The notes under the pieces: model-generated
Databases searched by the model: none
The model's input: only the letters and a program-made list of their open reading frames with translations
What the model was told of the DNA's origin: nothing
From: Microglena sp. YARC
Taxonomy: Eukaryota > Chlorophyta > Chlorophyceae > Chlamydomonadales > Chlamydomonadaceae
DNA length: 64,000 nucleotides
NCBI GenBank assembly: GCA_022414725.1
Contig: CM039462.1
Coordinates: 129,168,363 to 129,232,362 of the forward strand
Reading direction: 5' to 3'
Part shown: positions 11,780-20,527 of the stretch, in pieces
Layout of the letters: every line of letters begins with the position of its first letter
How positions within the stretch are numbered: position 1 is the stretch's first letter
Made by a program: the position numbers and the translations under genes

Positions 11780-12590
11780 GGACAATAAGTTTTGATGAGG
11801 TAAGATGCTTGTTCTTTTCTGACAGGGTCTAGGCCAGCCTGTCCCTTTGCTTCGAGCACTACACTGTAGTTGAGCACTACACTGAAAGGTGAGACGCTTG
11901 TTGTTTTCTGACAGGGTCTAGACCGGCCGGTCCCTTAGCTTAACCGCGGAACATCATGGGGTACTGCCGTTGAGCACTACACAGCCGTTGAGCACTACAC
12001 TGAAGCTAGGACGCTGGTCCCTTTTTTTTTACAGGGGATAGCCAGCCTGTCCCTTGGCTTTGCTGCTGGTCCTGATGAGGTACGGGCCAGAAGGGGCTTT
12101 AGCAGAAGTTGAGTAACAATTTGCGCTGAGAGCTACACTGCAAGCTAGGACGCTGATCCCTTTCTGAAAGGGTATAGGCCGACCTGTCCCTTGGCTCTAA
12201 GCACTACACTGCCGTTGAGCACTACACTGAAAGCTAGGACACTGGTCCCTTTTTTACAGAGGGTAGCTGCCCTGTCCCTTGGCTTTGCTGCTGGGCCTGA
12301 TGAGGTACGGGCCAGAAGGGGCTTTACCAGAAGTTGGGTAACAATTTGCGCTGAGAGCTAGACTGCAAGCTAGGACGCTGATCCCTTTCTGAAAGGGTAT
12401 AGGCTGACCTGTCCCTTGGCTCTGAGCACCACACTGCCGTTGAGCACTACACTGAAAGCTAGGACGCTGGTCCCTTTTTTACAGAGGGTAGCCGCCCTGT
12501 CCCTTGGCTTTGCTGCTGGGCCTGATGAGGTATGGGCCAGAAGGGGCTTTACCAGAAGTTGGGTAACAATTTGCGTTGAACACTGAACTG
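11780..12590 (+). repeat. ~222-bp tandem repeat overlapping the cyclase 3' end
   Basis: Three to four units with GTTGAGCACTACACTGAAAG, CTAGGACGCTGGTCCCTTTT, CCCTGTCCCTTGGCTTTGCT and CCAGAAGTTGGGTAACAATT. Each is made of two related halves. Period is about 222-229 bp (compare 11983, 12212 and 12434). The last unit runs to about 12590 and supplies the final ~30 codons of the cyclase reading frame. Confidence 0.85.
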
Positions 12591-15500
12591 GCCTGAAGTT
12601 TCTCCAGCCTGTCAGACTTGTACTTTCTACTGGAGACCGGCCGAGAAGAAGACATTACGGCGCTGGTGAACTCGTCTAGCCTGGCAGCAGCGCCAGGACA
12701 GCTTGACGATGGGCCAGCCTCTAGTTCAAGGCAACGAGAGGAACCGGCTGCACGCTGATCCTGAGGGTTGCTTTCCAGCAAGAGGTTCCCACCCATTGAG
12801 GTTCTTCCCTTCAAATGCTGCCCTAGCCCTGCCAGGTTGTCAGGGAACTCATAGCTTCGCCCCTGGTGGGATAGGCAAGCGAAATCTCTCTCCTCGTAAA
12901 GAGCCCTGTTGTAGGGGAGGAGACTACTGGCTCCGTCAAAACGATGAAGTTTGCCACTTTTAAAAGATCGAGCTGCATGTTGATTCTGAGGGGACGTTTC
13001 CTGCGAGAGGCTGCCCTCAGTGGCGCGGCGCATTCTCCGGGGAGCTCCCTCAAACAGTTTGCCCCCTCGTAAGAAGAGCGGTCCTGAGTTGCCAGGCTGG
13101 CTGCCAGGCTGGCTGGACTTCCGAGGGAGCTGGTCTGTGGGCAAGGCATCAGTTTGAAGAATGTAAGTATCCATTGTGCCTTTGCCCTTAATCGTCACGC
13201 CGCCCGTTGGCACAAACAGTTTCTGGTGGTCCTCGAATAGCATCTTGTACGTAGCATCCGAGATCTGCACCCCTCCAGGCTTTGAGGTGGACTCCATGCG
13301 TGAGGCTGTGTTCATGGTGTCACCCCAAAGGCTGAACTTGGGCAACTTGGTGCCAACCAAGCCGGACACGCACTGGCCGGTGTGAATTCCCACCCTGACG
13401 ATGGTGGGGAAGCCAGAGTGCGGGTACGGCACCATCGCCACGCCTTGGATCAAGTCAAGCATAAACTCCACCACCATCCGAGTGCCCGCCTTGGGGTCTG
13501 GGTCGGAATCAAAGGTCAGGAAGCCATCTTCATCATGAGTCATCAGCCCCCCGGCCACGATGTAGCAGTCGCCTGACGTGTCCACCTTGTAGACTCCGTG
13601 CTTGTCCACTAGGTCGTCGAGGAAGGAGAACATATCATTCATGTAGCCCATTACGGCTTGGGAGGAGACCTCCTTTGACATGTCGGTGAAGCCACACACA
13701 TCCATAAACAGGACGGTGACGTCGTCGTGGGATCCAGCTAGTGCTGCCAGGTTGCCCCGGGGCTGTTGTACTGTCATCAAGTACTCCAGAACTGACCTAG
13801 GAAACATGGCCTCTAACATAGACAGCTGGGCCTCAGTTAACGCCCCGATTCTCATCTCCAGATTCGCTCGCTCTGTTATGTCGTTTTGGACGATGAGCAT
13901 GGCCTGCTGCCCACTGACGGGGTCCCAGACCGGCATGGCGTGGACCTCGTGCAGGAAATGCTGCTCCTCCTGCTTCTTATCACCAGACATCCTCTCCAAA
14001 ACTACCGGGGCAGGCAGCTCTTCTTCCTGGCTAGGAAGAAGGCTCCCAGGCTCATCCTGCTTATCCTCACTGTCGGAACCATATGTGTTGACGTCAGCTC
14101 CATTCCCAGCCTTTTCCGCATCACTGGAATCGATTTCCAAGCTCCCGACATACGTCGACCAGGCCTGGTTCACCTTGCTCACTGTGCTGTTGTTTGCACT
14201 TTCGGTTTTAACCTCGGCCGCTGATTGCGCTGTACAGGGGGGGATCGTGGAGCCGATTGCGGAGGCTGATTGAGCTGTAGAGGGAGGAATCGTGGAGCCA
14301 AATGTGGAGGCTGATTGCGCTTTAGAGCCTGATTGGGAGGTAGAGGGGGGAATCTTGGAGCTAAATGCGGAGGCTGATTGCTCTGTAGAGCCTGATTGGG
14401 ACGTAAAGGGGGGAGAAGTGGAGCCAAATGCGGAGGCTGCTTGCGCTGTAGAGCCTGGTTGTGATTTAGAGGGAGGAGTAGTAGAGCCGAATGCGGAGGC
14501 TGCTTGCGCTGTAAAGCCTGATTGTGACTTCAAGGGGGTAGTAGTGGAGCCTAATGCGGAGGCTGATTTCGCCGTAAAGGGGGGAGTAGTGGAGCCTAAT
14601 GCGGAGGCTGCTTGCGGCGCTGAGGCCACATAAGCTGCTGAGGGCGAGACGGTTGTTCCAGTTCCACTGTTGGTGTTGTTTGCACCATTATTGCTCATAC
14701 GATCGCCGCTGTCCGGACCATTGCTGCTCGTACCATACGCGCTCGGAGAGCTAGAGGGGACGAGCACGCTCATACTCCCCACCTTCCGAGGGACCATGCG
14801 CATCGGGGTAAAAGAGCCTGAGCGGTTAAGTTGCTCAGAGGATCCTAGGATTGAGAGAGAGGATTTGTGGCAAGCAATAGCCTTCCGACTCGGTCCAGAA
14901 TTGGGTCCAGACTCCGGACCAAAAATTTGCATTCCGGGCAGGGAAACTGGGTAATTGGCTATTTCTGGCTGCGAACCTGCTTTTTGCAAGGATTCGAGCA
15001 TGTGACTGACGGTGTGTCGTTGGCCGGACTGCGATTCGGAGAAAGGACGGACAGTGTGGGGGTGGCCAGGCTGCGCTTGCTGTCTAATGTCGAACATGTT
15101 TTCATGAAGGCTCCTCGACAAGCGCTCGACATGGCTCAGTCCGGGCAGCAGGGCATTGCTGTTCACTGCCGCACTGTTCACGCTGAGTGATTGGCTAATG
15201 GGCACCCATGGCTGGCCGTTCAACGCAGTGCTGTGGCCGATGGTGGGCGCGTTGCTCTGAGATACCCGGTTGAGCAGTGAGATGCGGCTGGTGGACGCAC
15301 TGTCTCTGCCTTGTTGCAGCAAAGAGCGTTCTCTGGCCTCTAGCATGGTCATCAGTTTGGGGGAGGGCGCGATTGCCATGCTGCGCATGGATGATGCCTT
15401 GAGGAGGTAGCCAAACTCAGTCCTTGACTTCCTATCTGCATCTCCTCCTTGGGGGGTCCCAGCATTTGAGCGACTATGGCTATGCCGGCCATCTAACAAC

Positions 15501-16387
15501 AGCTTGGAATACGACTGGGTGGAGTATTCCCTCCCTAATGTCGAAGATTCCCTCCCAAAGGTTGAAGATTCCCTCCCTGTGGTTGAAGATTCCCTCCCTG
15601 TGGTCGAAGATTCCCTCCCTCTGGTTGAAGATTCCCTCCCTCCGGTCGAAGATTCCCTCACTAAGGTCAAAGATTCCATCCCAAAGGTCGAAGATTCCCC
15701 CCCAAAGGTCGAAGATTCCCTCCCTCCGTTTGAAGATTCTGTGCATAGAGCTGAAGATTCCCTCACTGGACAAGGGGAGGGAACATGAGCGTGGCTTGAT
15801 AAGTCTTCTGCTCCATCGCCAATAAGCAAGTACTGGCCGTGGCCCAGGGAGTTGTTGCTCTCCAATGCACGCTGGCCGCCAGTCTCCGAGGTAGCTGCCC
15901 TGGGGGGAGAGCCCAGTCTCGAGTCAAGTCGCATCATACCATCAGAGTCGGAGCCTAGGGCAGGAACTGGGGCGAAGGGAAGCATGGTGCCGAGCATGTC
16001 CGCAATGCGCAGCTCATTAATGGGGGTGGTCGAGGTTGCGTTAGTGGGTAGCGCCTCATCTTCCAGGATGGTGGAGGTGTTCAGAGGCCAGTGCTTGCCT
16101 GCTGTGCGCCTCCCGTTATTCCCGAGGTTCAAGAATTGATGCCCTGAGGAGCGGCTGCTTTTCCGGAGCTGTGGGTTGAACAGGCCTTGGGGCGGTAGAG
16201 CAATGCCCAAGGTGGGGACTAAAAGTTTAGTACTTGACTCGGCTCTCCGTAGACCATTCCTTTGCACCACCTCCAAGGTACCCTTCCACTTGAAGCCTCG
16301 TTTCACCTCGGACAACAGTGAGCTTATATCTTCGGGGGTGCTGCTGAACAGGGCCTCCAGCATCTGGCTTCCTCCATCCCGCACGTT
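12479..16387 (-). CDS. PAS / class III nucleotide cyclase, exon 2 (catalytic part)
   Basis: Exon 2 of a receptor-type cyclase that would make cAMP or cGMP; 1302 codons joined in phase to 380 from exon 1 (about 1682 residues). It starts after a CCACAG 3' splice site with NVRDGGSQMLEALFS, the second part of a PAS fold. A long Ser-rich low-complexity region follows (repeats on GRESST at about 584-668, on SASAFGSTTPP at about 962-1119), then a PAC-like strand with IVQNDITERANLE (about 1195-1222). The catalytic domain spans about 1266-1450: FMDVCGF with metal Asp 1276, KVDTSGDCY with metal Asp 1320, and NTASR with Asn 1406 and Arg 1410. The purine-selecting positions are Asp (in KVDT) and Ser (in KFSLWGD), neither the usual Lys/Asp of adenylate nor Glu/Cys of guanylate cyclases, so the substrate is open. 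The frame beyond 16387 is intron microsatellite. The C-terminus lies in a tandem repeat and may be wrong. Confidence 0.85.
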   Translation of the reverse strand, partial: NVRDGGSQMLEALFSSTPEDISSLLSEVKRGFKWKGTLEVVQRNGLRRAESSTKLLVPTLGIALPPQGLFNPQLRKSSRSSGHQFLNLGNNGRRTAGKHWPLNTSTILEDEALPTNATSTTPINELRIADMLGTMLPFAPVPALGSDSDGMMRLDSRLGSPPRAATSETGGQRALESNNSLGHGQYLLIGDGAEDLSSHAHVPSPCPVRESSALCTESSNGGRESSTFGGESSTFGMESLTLVRESSTGGRESSTRGRESSTTGRESSTTGRESSTFGRESSTLGREYSTQSYSKLLLDGRHSHSRSNAGTPQGGDADRKSRTEFGYLLKASSMRSMAIAPSPKLMTMLEARERSLLQQGRDSASTSRISLLNRVSQSNAPTIGHSTALNGQPWVPISQSLSVNSAAVNSNALLPGLSHVERLSRSLHENMFDIRQQAQPGHPHTVRPFSESQSGQRHTVSHMLESLQKAGSQPEIANYPVSLPGMQIFGPESGPNSGPSRKAIACHKSSLSILGSSEQLNRSGSFTPMRMVPRKVGSMSVLVPSSSPSAYGTSSNGPDSGDRMSNNGANNTNSGTGTTVSPSAAYVASAPQAASALGSTTPPFTAKSASALGSTTTPLKSQSGFTAQAASAFGSTTPPSKSQPGSTAQAASAFGSTSPPFTSQSGSTEQSASAFSSKIPPSTSQSGSKAQSASTFGSTIPPSTAQSASAIGSTIPPCTAQSAAEVKTESANNSTVSKVNQAWSTYVGSLEIDSSDAEKAGNGADVNTYGSDSEDKQDEPGSLLPSQEEELPAPVVLERMSGDKKQEEQHFLHEVHAMPVWDPVSGQQAMLIVQNDITERANLEMRIGALTEAQLSMLEAMFPRSVLEYLMTVQQPRGNLAALAGSHDDVTVLFMDVCGFTDMSKEVSSQAVMGYMNDMFSFLDDLVDKHGVYKVDTSGDCYIVAGGLMTHDEDGFLTFDSDPDPKAGTRMVVEFMLDLIQGVAMVPYPHSGFPTIVRVGIHTGQCVSGLVGTKLPKFSLWGDTMNTASRMESTSKPGGVQISDATYKMLFEDHQKLFVPTGGVTIKGKGTMDTYILQTDALPTDQLPRKSSQPGSQPGNSGPLFLRGGKLFEGAPRRMRRATEGSLSQETSPQNQHAARSFKSGKLHRFDGASSLLPYNRALYEERDFACLSHQGRSYEFPDNLAGLGQHLKGRTSMGGNLLLESNPQDQRAAGSSRCLELEAGPSSSCPGAAARLDEFTSAVMSSSRPVSSRKYKSDRLEKLQASSVFNANCYPTSGKAPSGPYLIRPSSKAKGQGGYPL

Positions 16388-16456
16388 CTGTGGAGAGGGT
16401 TGGTGGTGTGGTGGTAATGTGGTGGTGGTGATCGGTGGGTGGTGGTATAAGGATAA

Positions 16457-16493
16457 CACTTGAAGCATCTGGCTTCCTCCGTCCCGCACATTC
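16457..16493 (-). repeat. decoy exon head D1 in cyclase intron (truncated)
   Basis: On the minus strand a CTCTCCACAG acceptor is followed by 30 nt matching exon 2 (NVRDGGSQML), then the copy jumps to TCAAGTGTTATCC, the sequence that follows the head in the longer decoys. It is an internally deleted copy of the head. Confidence 0.75.
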
Positions 16494-16674
16494 TGTGGAG
16501 AGGGTGGGTGTGGTGGTGGTAGTGTGGTGGTGGTAGATGGTGGTGGTGATCGGTGGGCGGTGAGGTGGTGGTGGTGGTGTGGTGGTGGTGTGTGTGTGGT
16601 ACTCATGGTGGTGGTGGTGTGGTGGTGGTAGATGGTGGTGATGATCGGCGGGCGGTGGTATAAGGACAACACTT

Positions 16675-16770
16675 GAAGTCTCTTTTCACCGCCAACAGCA
16701 AGGAGCTAATGTCTTCGGGGGTGCTGCTGAACAGGGCCTCCAGCATCTGGCTTCCTCCATCCCGCACGTT
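16675..16770 (-). repeat. decoy exon head D2 in cyclase intron
   Basis: Acceptor CTCTCTACAG followed by about 95 nt nearly identical to the exon 2 head (NVRDGGSQML, EALFSSTPEDISSLL, VKRDFK). Identity ends after TTCAAGTG, where intron-like sequence starts. The frame is open through the copy, so inclusion as a cassette exon is conceivable. Confidence 0.8.
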
Positions 16771-16784
16771 CTGTAGAGAGGGTG

Positions 16785-17490
16785 GGTGGTGTGGTGGTGG
16801 TGGTGTGTGTGGTGCTGCTGGTGGTGTGTGTGTGGTACTCATGGTCGTGGTTGCCGTGGTGGTTGCCGTGGTGGTGGTGGTGGTGGTGGTGGTGGTGGTG
16901 TGTGTGTGTGTGTGGTACTCATGGTCGTGGTTGCCGTGGTGGTGGTGGTGGTGGTGGTGGGTGGGTGGGTGTGGTACTCATGGTCGTGGTTGCCGTGGTG
17001 GTGGTGGTGGTGGTGGTGGTGGTGGTGGTGGGTGGGTGTGTGTGGTACTCATGGTCGTGGTTGCCGTGGTGGTGGTGGTGGTGGTGGCGGTGGTGGTGGT
17101 GGTGGTGGTGGTGGTGGTGGTGGTGGTGGGTGTGTGTGTGTGTGGTACTCATGGTCGTGGTTGCCATGGTGGTGGTGGTGGTGGTGGTGGTGGTGGTGGT
17201 GGTGGTGGTGGTGTGTGTGTGTGTGTGGTACTCATGGTCGTGGTTGCCGTGGTGGTGGTGGTGGTGGTGGTGGTGGTGGTGGTGGTGGGTGTGTGTGTGT
17301 GGTACTCATGGTCGTGGTTGCCGTGGTGGTGGTGGTGGTGGTGGTGGTGGTGGTGGTGGGTGTGTGTGTGTGGTACTCATGGTTGTGGTTGCCGTGGTGG
17401 TGGTGGTGGTGGTGGTGGGTGGTGGTGGTGGGTGGTGTGTGTGGTACTCATGGAGGTGGTGGTTTTGGTGGTAGATGGTGGTGGTGATCG
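16785..17490 (+). repeat. (GGT)n / (GT)n compound microsatellite
   Basis: Blocks of GGT repeats separated by GTGTGTGTGGTACTCATGGT and CGTGGTTGCCGTGGTGG, about eight higher-order units of 60-120 bp. The Val/Gly/Trp- or His/Thr-rich frames in it are by-products. Confidence 0.95.
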
Positions 17491-17516
17491 GTGGGTGGTG
17501 GTATAAGGACAACATG

Positions 17517-17613
17517 TGAAGCCTCGTTTCACCTCCGACAGCAAGGAGCTAACATCTTAGGGGGAGCTGCTGAACAGAGCCTCCAGCATCTGGCTTCCTC
17601 CATCATGCACGTT
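17517..17613 (-). repeat. decoy exon head D3 in cyclase intron (stop inside)
   Basis: Acceptor CTCTCTTCAG followed by about 95 nt matching the exon 2 head (NVHDGGSQMLEALFSS), with an in-frame TAA in place of the Glu codon of the PEDIS segment. Using this acceptor would end translation. Confidence 0.8.
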
Positions 17614-17685
17614 CTGAAGAGAGGGTGGGGGGAAGTGAGTGGTACGCATGGTGGTGATAGTGGTGGTGGTGTGAGTGTGTGTGTG

Positions 17686-17779
17686 TGCCGCTTTTCACAT
17701 CGGACAGCAAGGAGCTGTTATCTTTGGGGGGGCTGCTGAACAGAGCCACCAGCATCTGGCCTCCTCCATCCTGCACATT
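17686..17779 (-). repeat. decoy exon head D4 in cyclase intron
   Basis: Acceptor CTCTCTACAG followed by NVQDGGGQMLVALFSS and PKDNSSLLSDVKSG, the same head with several substitutions, then directly (CA)n on the minus strand. Confidence 0.8.
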
Positions 17780-17842
17780 CTGTAGAGAGGGTGGGGGCAA
17801 GTGTGTGGTCCTCAACTACTCATGGTGGTGGAAGTGGTGGTG

Positions 17843-17875
<33 letters not shown>

Positions 17876-17967
17876 CCGCTTTTCACATCGGACAGCAAGG
17901 AGCTGATATCTTCGGGGAAGCTGCTGAACAGGGCCTCCAGCATCTGGCCCCCTCCATCATGCACGTT
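17876..17967 (-). repeat. decoy exon head D5 in cyclase intron
   Basis: Acceptor CCTCTGTACAG followed by NVHDGGGQMLEALFSS and PEDISSLLSDVKSG, then (CA)n on the minus strand. Shares KSG and GGGQ with D4 and D6, so D4-D6 form a subfamily. Confidence 0.8.
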
Positions 17968-18049
17968 CTGTACAGAGGGTGAGGCAAGTGTGTGGTCCTC
18001 AACTACTCATGGTGGTGGTAGTGGTGGTGGTGTGAGTGTATGTGTGTGC

Positions 18050-18140
18050 AGCTTTTAACATCGGACAGAAAGGAGCTGTTATCTTTGGGGAAGCTGCTGA
18101 ACAGGGCCTCCAGCATCTGGCCCCCTCCATCATGCACGTT
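18050..18140 (-). repeat. decoy exon head D6 in cyclase intron
   Basis: Acceptor CTCTCTTCAG followed by NVHDGGGQMLEALFSS and PKDNSSFLSDVKSC. It is the decoy furthest from exon 2 and nearest the real 5' splice site. Confidence 0.8.
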
Positions 18141-18230
18141 CTGAAGAGAGGGTGGGGGGAAGTGTGTGGTACTCATGGTGGTGGTAGTGTGTGTGTGGTG
18201 GTGTGTGTGTGGGGGGGGGGGGGGGGGGGG

Positions 18231-18413
18231 GAAGTAAGCCCCCGCTTAAGTTAGCCCCCGCCTAATTTTAGGGGGCTTAGGGATAAGGGTTTAGTGGTTA
18301 AGGTTTTGATTCAAAGGTTTAGGATTTAGGAGTTTTAAGGGTTCAGAGTTTAGGGTCTAGGCTGGTTTAGGGTTCCGGTAAGTGGGGGCTAACTTAAGTG
18401 GGGGCTAACTTCC
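18231..18413. mobile_element. fold-back element with TTTAGGG-like interior
   Basis: Arms GAAGTAAGCCCCCGCTTAAG with TTAGCCCCCGC and GTGGGGGCTAACTTAAGTG with GGGGCTAACTTC are inverted repeats of about 35 bp, each internally doubled. The ~100-bp interior is full of degenerate GGTTTAGGG units. The following minisatellite begins exactly at the right arm, so the element probably seeded it. Confidence 0.55.
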
Positions 18414-19380
18414 CACTACTTCCCACTACCCACTACTTCCCACTACCCACTACTTCCCACTACCCACTAATGATAACGCCTGGTGGGGCGTGGTATTAAG
18501 GAAGCCCCGTCTTGCGGCGATAGGGAACGGGCTGCTACTTTACCTGGACAAAGCTGCCATGGCCGTTGACAGCGACCGCTAACACTAAATTGCACTCGAC
18601 CATAGAGCCATTCGTCGGAACAGGGATTACTACCCACTTTATCCCACTACTTCCCATCACTTTCCACTACCCACTACTTCCCAATACCCACTACCCACTA
18701 CTTCCCACTACCCACTACTTCCCACTACTTTCAACTACCTCCCACTACCCACTACTTCCAACTACTTCCCACTAACCACTACTTCCTACTACCCACTACT
18801 TCCCACTACTTCCAACAACTTACCACTACCCACTACTTCCCACTACCCACTACTTCCCACTAACCACTACTAACCACTAACCACTACTTCCCACTACTTC
18901 CCACAACTTCCCACTACTTCCCACTACTCACTACTTCCCACAACCCACTACCCACTACTTCCCACTACCCACTACTTTCCACTACCCACTACTTCCCACT
19001 ACTTCCGCCTACCTGTAGAGAACCCCAGTGCAACTTTGAGTTTTAGTCCAGGCTCGTGCAGATGCTTACTAGCTTTAGTATGGGCTAACTTCCCACTACT
19101 TCCCACTACCCACTACTTTCAACTACTTTCCACTACCCTCTACTTCCCACAACCCATTACTTCACACAACTTCCCAGTACCCACTACTTTCCACTACCCA
19201 CTACTTCCCACAACCCACTACTTCACACAACTTCCCAGTACCCACTACTTTCCACTACCCACTACCCACTACTTTCCACTACCCACTACTTCCCACAACC
19301 CACTACTTCACACAACTTCCCAGTACCCACTACTTTCCACTACCCACTACTTCCCACAACCCACTACTTCACACTACTTC
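18414..19380 (+). repeat. minisatellite of CCCACTACTT / CCCACTAC units
   Basis: About 9-10-bp units with longer blocks (for example CACAACCCACTACTTCACAC, three times between 19205 and 19370). It is interrupted at about 18470-18600 by a unique stretch that partly recurs inverted at 11500-11575, and at about 19009-19080 by the decoy exon 1 tail. Confidence 0.9.
19009..19062 (-). repeat. decoy exon 1 tail with 5' splice site in cyclase intron
   Basis: On the minus strand, CAAAGTTGCACTGGGG, TCTCTACAG and GTAGGCGGAAG repeat the end of exon 1 and its donor (real copy 19380-19412). Just upstream CACGAGCCTGGACTA matches exon 1 near 19480, so the copy carries an internal deletion of roughly 80 bp. 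Confidence 0.7.
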
Positions 19381-19387
19381 CGCCTAC

Positions 19388-20527
19388 CTGAAGAGATCCC
19401 CAGTGCAACTTTGACGCCCCATTCTGGCACAGAATTTCCTGCCCTTGGATGTCCAGGAGTGTTGCCATCAAGGGAATGGAGTCGAGGATAGTCCAGGCTC
19501 GAGCAGAATCTACCTGGCTGCTGGATGCCGCTATTCCTTTCTTGCTTGACGCATCCTCTCGTATGGGAGTATTGGCTTGAGTGATTGAGTTGTTTGCAGC
19601 AGGGATGGTTTCTGAGAGCTGCAGAATGTTGAAAGAAGGTTGAGAAGTCATTGATAAAGACGACTGGATGAAGCTCCCCCTCGGAACAAACTCTATCTTG
19701 ATGCCAGGGTCAAGAGAGCCCGTTGACACATTGGAGAGGTAGCAAGGGGTGAGGTTAATACAAGCAAACATGCCAGTAGTTATTTTGATCTTGTGGCTGC
19801 ACTCCAGCATACCGGGAGGACTGCTAAGGAACGAGGAAGAGGCTGTCGTCACTGCCAGCTGAAGTAACTTCCTTTCGAAGTTTGTATCATGGGCAAGGAG
19901 CTTGTGGAGTAGTGCGCAGCACTTCTGTGCTCTGTCCCCATCCGGTGGCTCGTTGGCCAGGGGTACCTTTCTGTCTTCCAGGGTGGGTTGAAGGAACACC
20001 CAAGGGGGTTGAGACGTTATGGGCACCACCCCCTCTCCTATGTACCCCGAGGTTGACAGTTGGGCCTCCTTGCCTATGTTGCGGTGTGCTGCCCATTGGA
20101 TCACATCCACTATCCGTGCGTAAGTTTGCTCTGTGGCCCCACGAAGAGCGGGTTTGCCAGAGGTGCTGGAAGTGGCGGCTTCGGTTGTCCTCTCTGAGTT
20201 GCTAGCTGTGCTGATAGCAACAACCCATGTAGACATGTGCTCTATGGAGTGCAGGCTGGCTAGAGCTGCTAAGGCCACTGGTGTGAGTACTGTGACAGAG
20301 ATGAATGACTGGCCCAAGTCTGTCTTGCTTGTGGAGGGCATGGTGGACAAAGTCAGCACTGAGCACAAGCTGTCGACGGAGGACAAGTCCCCGGCGTTAG
20401 AGCAGAGCACCTGTATGCTCGGGCCCATGTCATTCTCTTTGCCCCAGGTTTTCGATTTCTTGCTATTTGCTGCTGAGTCGCCCTTCACGTCCGTAAAGCA
20501 GCAGCCAGCGAGACCGCTGAGCCACAT
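19388..20527 (-). CDS. PAS / class III nucleotide cyclase, exon 1 (N-terminal part)
   Basis: 380 codons from ATG at 20527 to a CAG|GTAGGC 5' splice site at 19388/19387. The start is the first ATG of the open frame; the N-terminus is MWLSGLAGCCFTDVKG, with two adjacent cysteines that could be acylated. Residues about 30-335 have no domain I can name and no convincing membrane segment. The last 40 residues (AWTILDSIPLMATLLDIQG, then CQNGASKLHWG) are the first strands of a PAS domain completed by exon 2. The exon ends after a whole codon and exon 2 begins with one, so the join keeps the PAS fold in frame. Together the exons suggest a soluble or membrane-attached PAS-regulated cyclase. A further upstream exon cannot be excluded. 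Confidence 0.75.

Larger units (their letters stand above)
16388..19387 (-). other. 3.0-kb intron of the cyclase, built of simple repeats
   Basis: Bounded by GTAGGC (19387) and CCACAG (16388). In minus-strand order it holds a minisatellite of CCCACTACTT-like units (about 18410-19380), a fold-back element (18231-18413), then five full-length decoy copies of the exon 2 head, with (GT)n at 17660-18230 and (GGT)n/(GT)n at about 16785-17490 between them, and one truncated decoy head next to exon 2. A decoy exon 1 tail is at about 19009-19062. The decoys are listed separately. Confidence 0.8.

Noticed and set aside
16388..16672. N-terminal extension of the cyclase exon 2 frame
   Set aside because: The 95 extra codons are (CCA)n microsatellite and a decoy exon head; the PAS fold and splice phase place the exon start at 16387.
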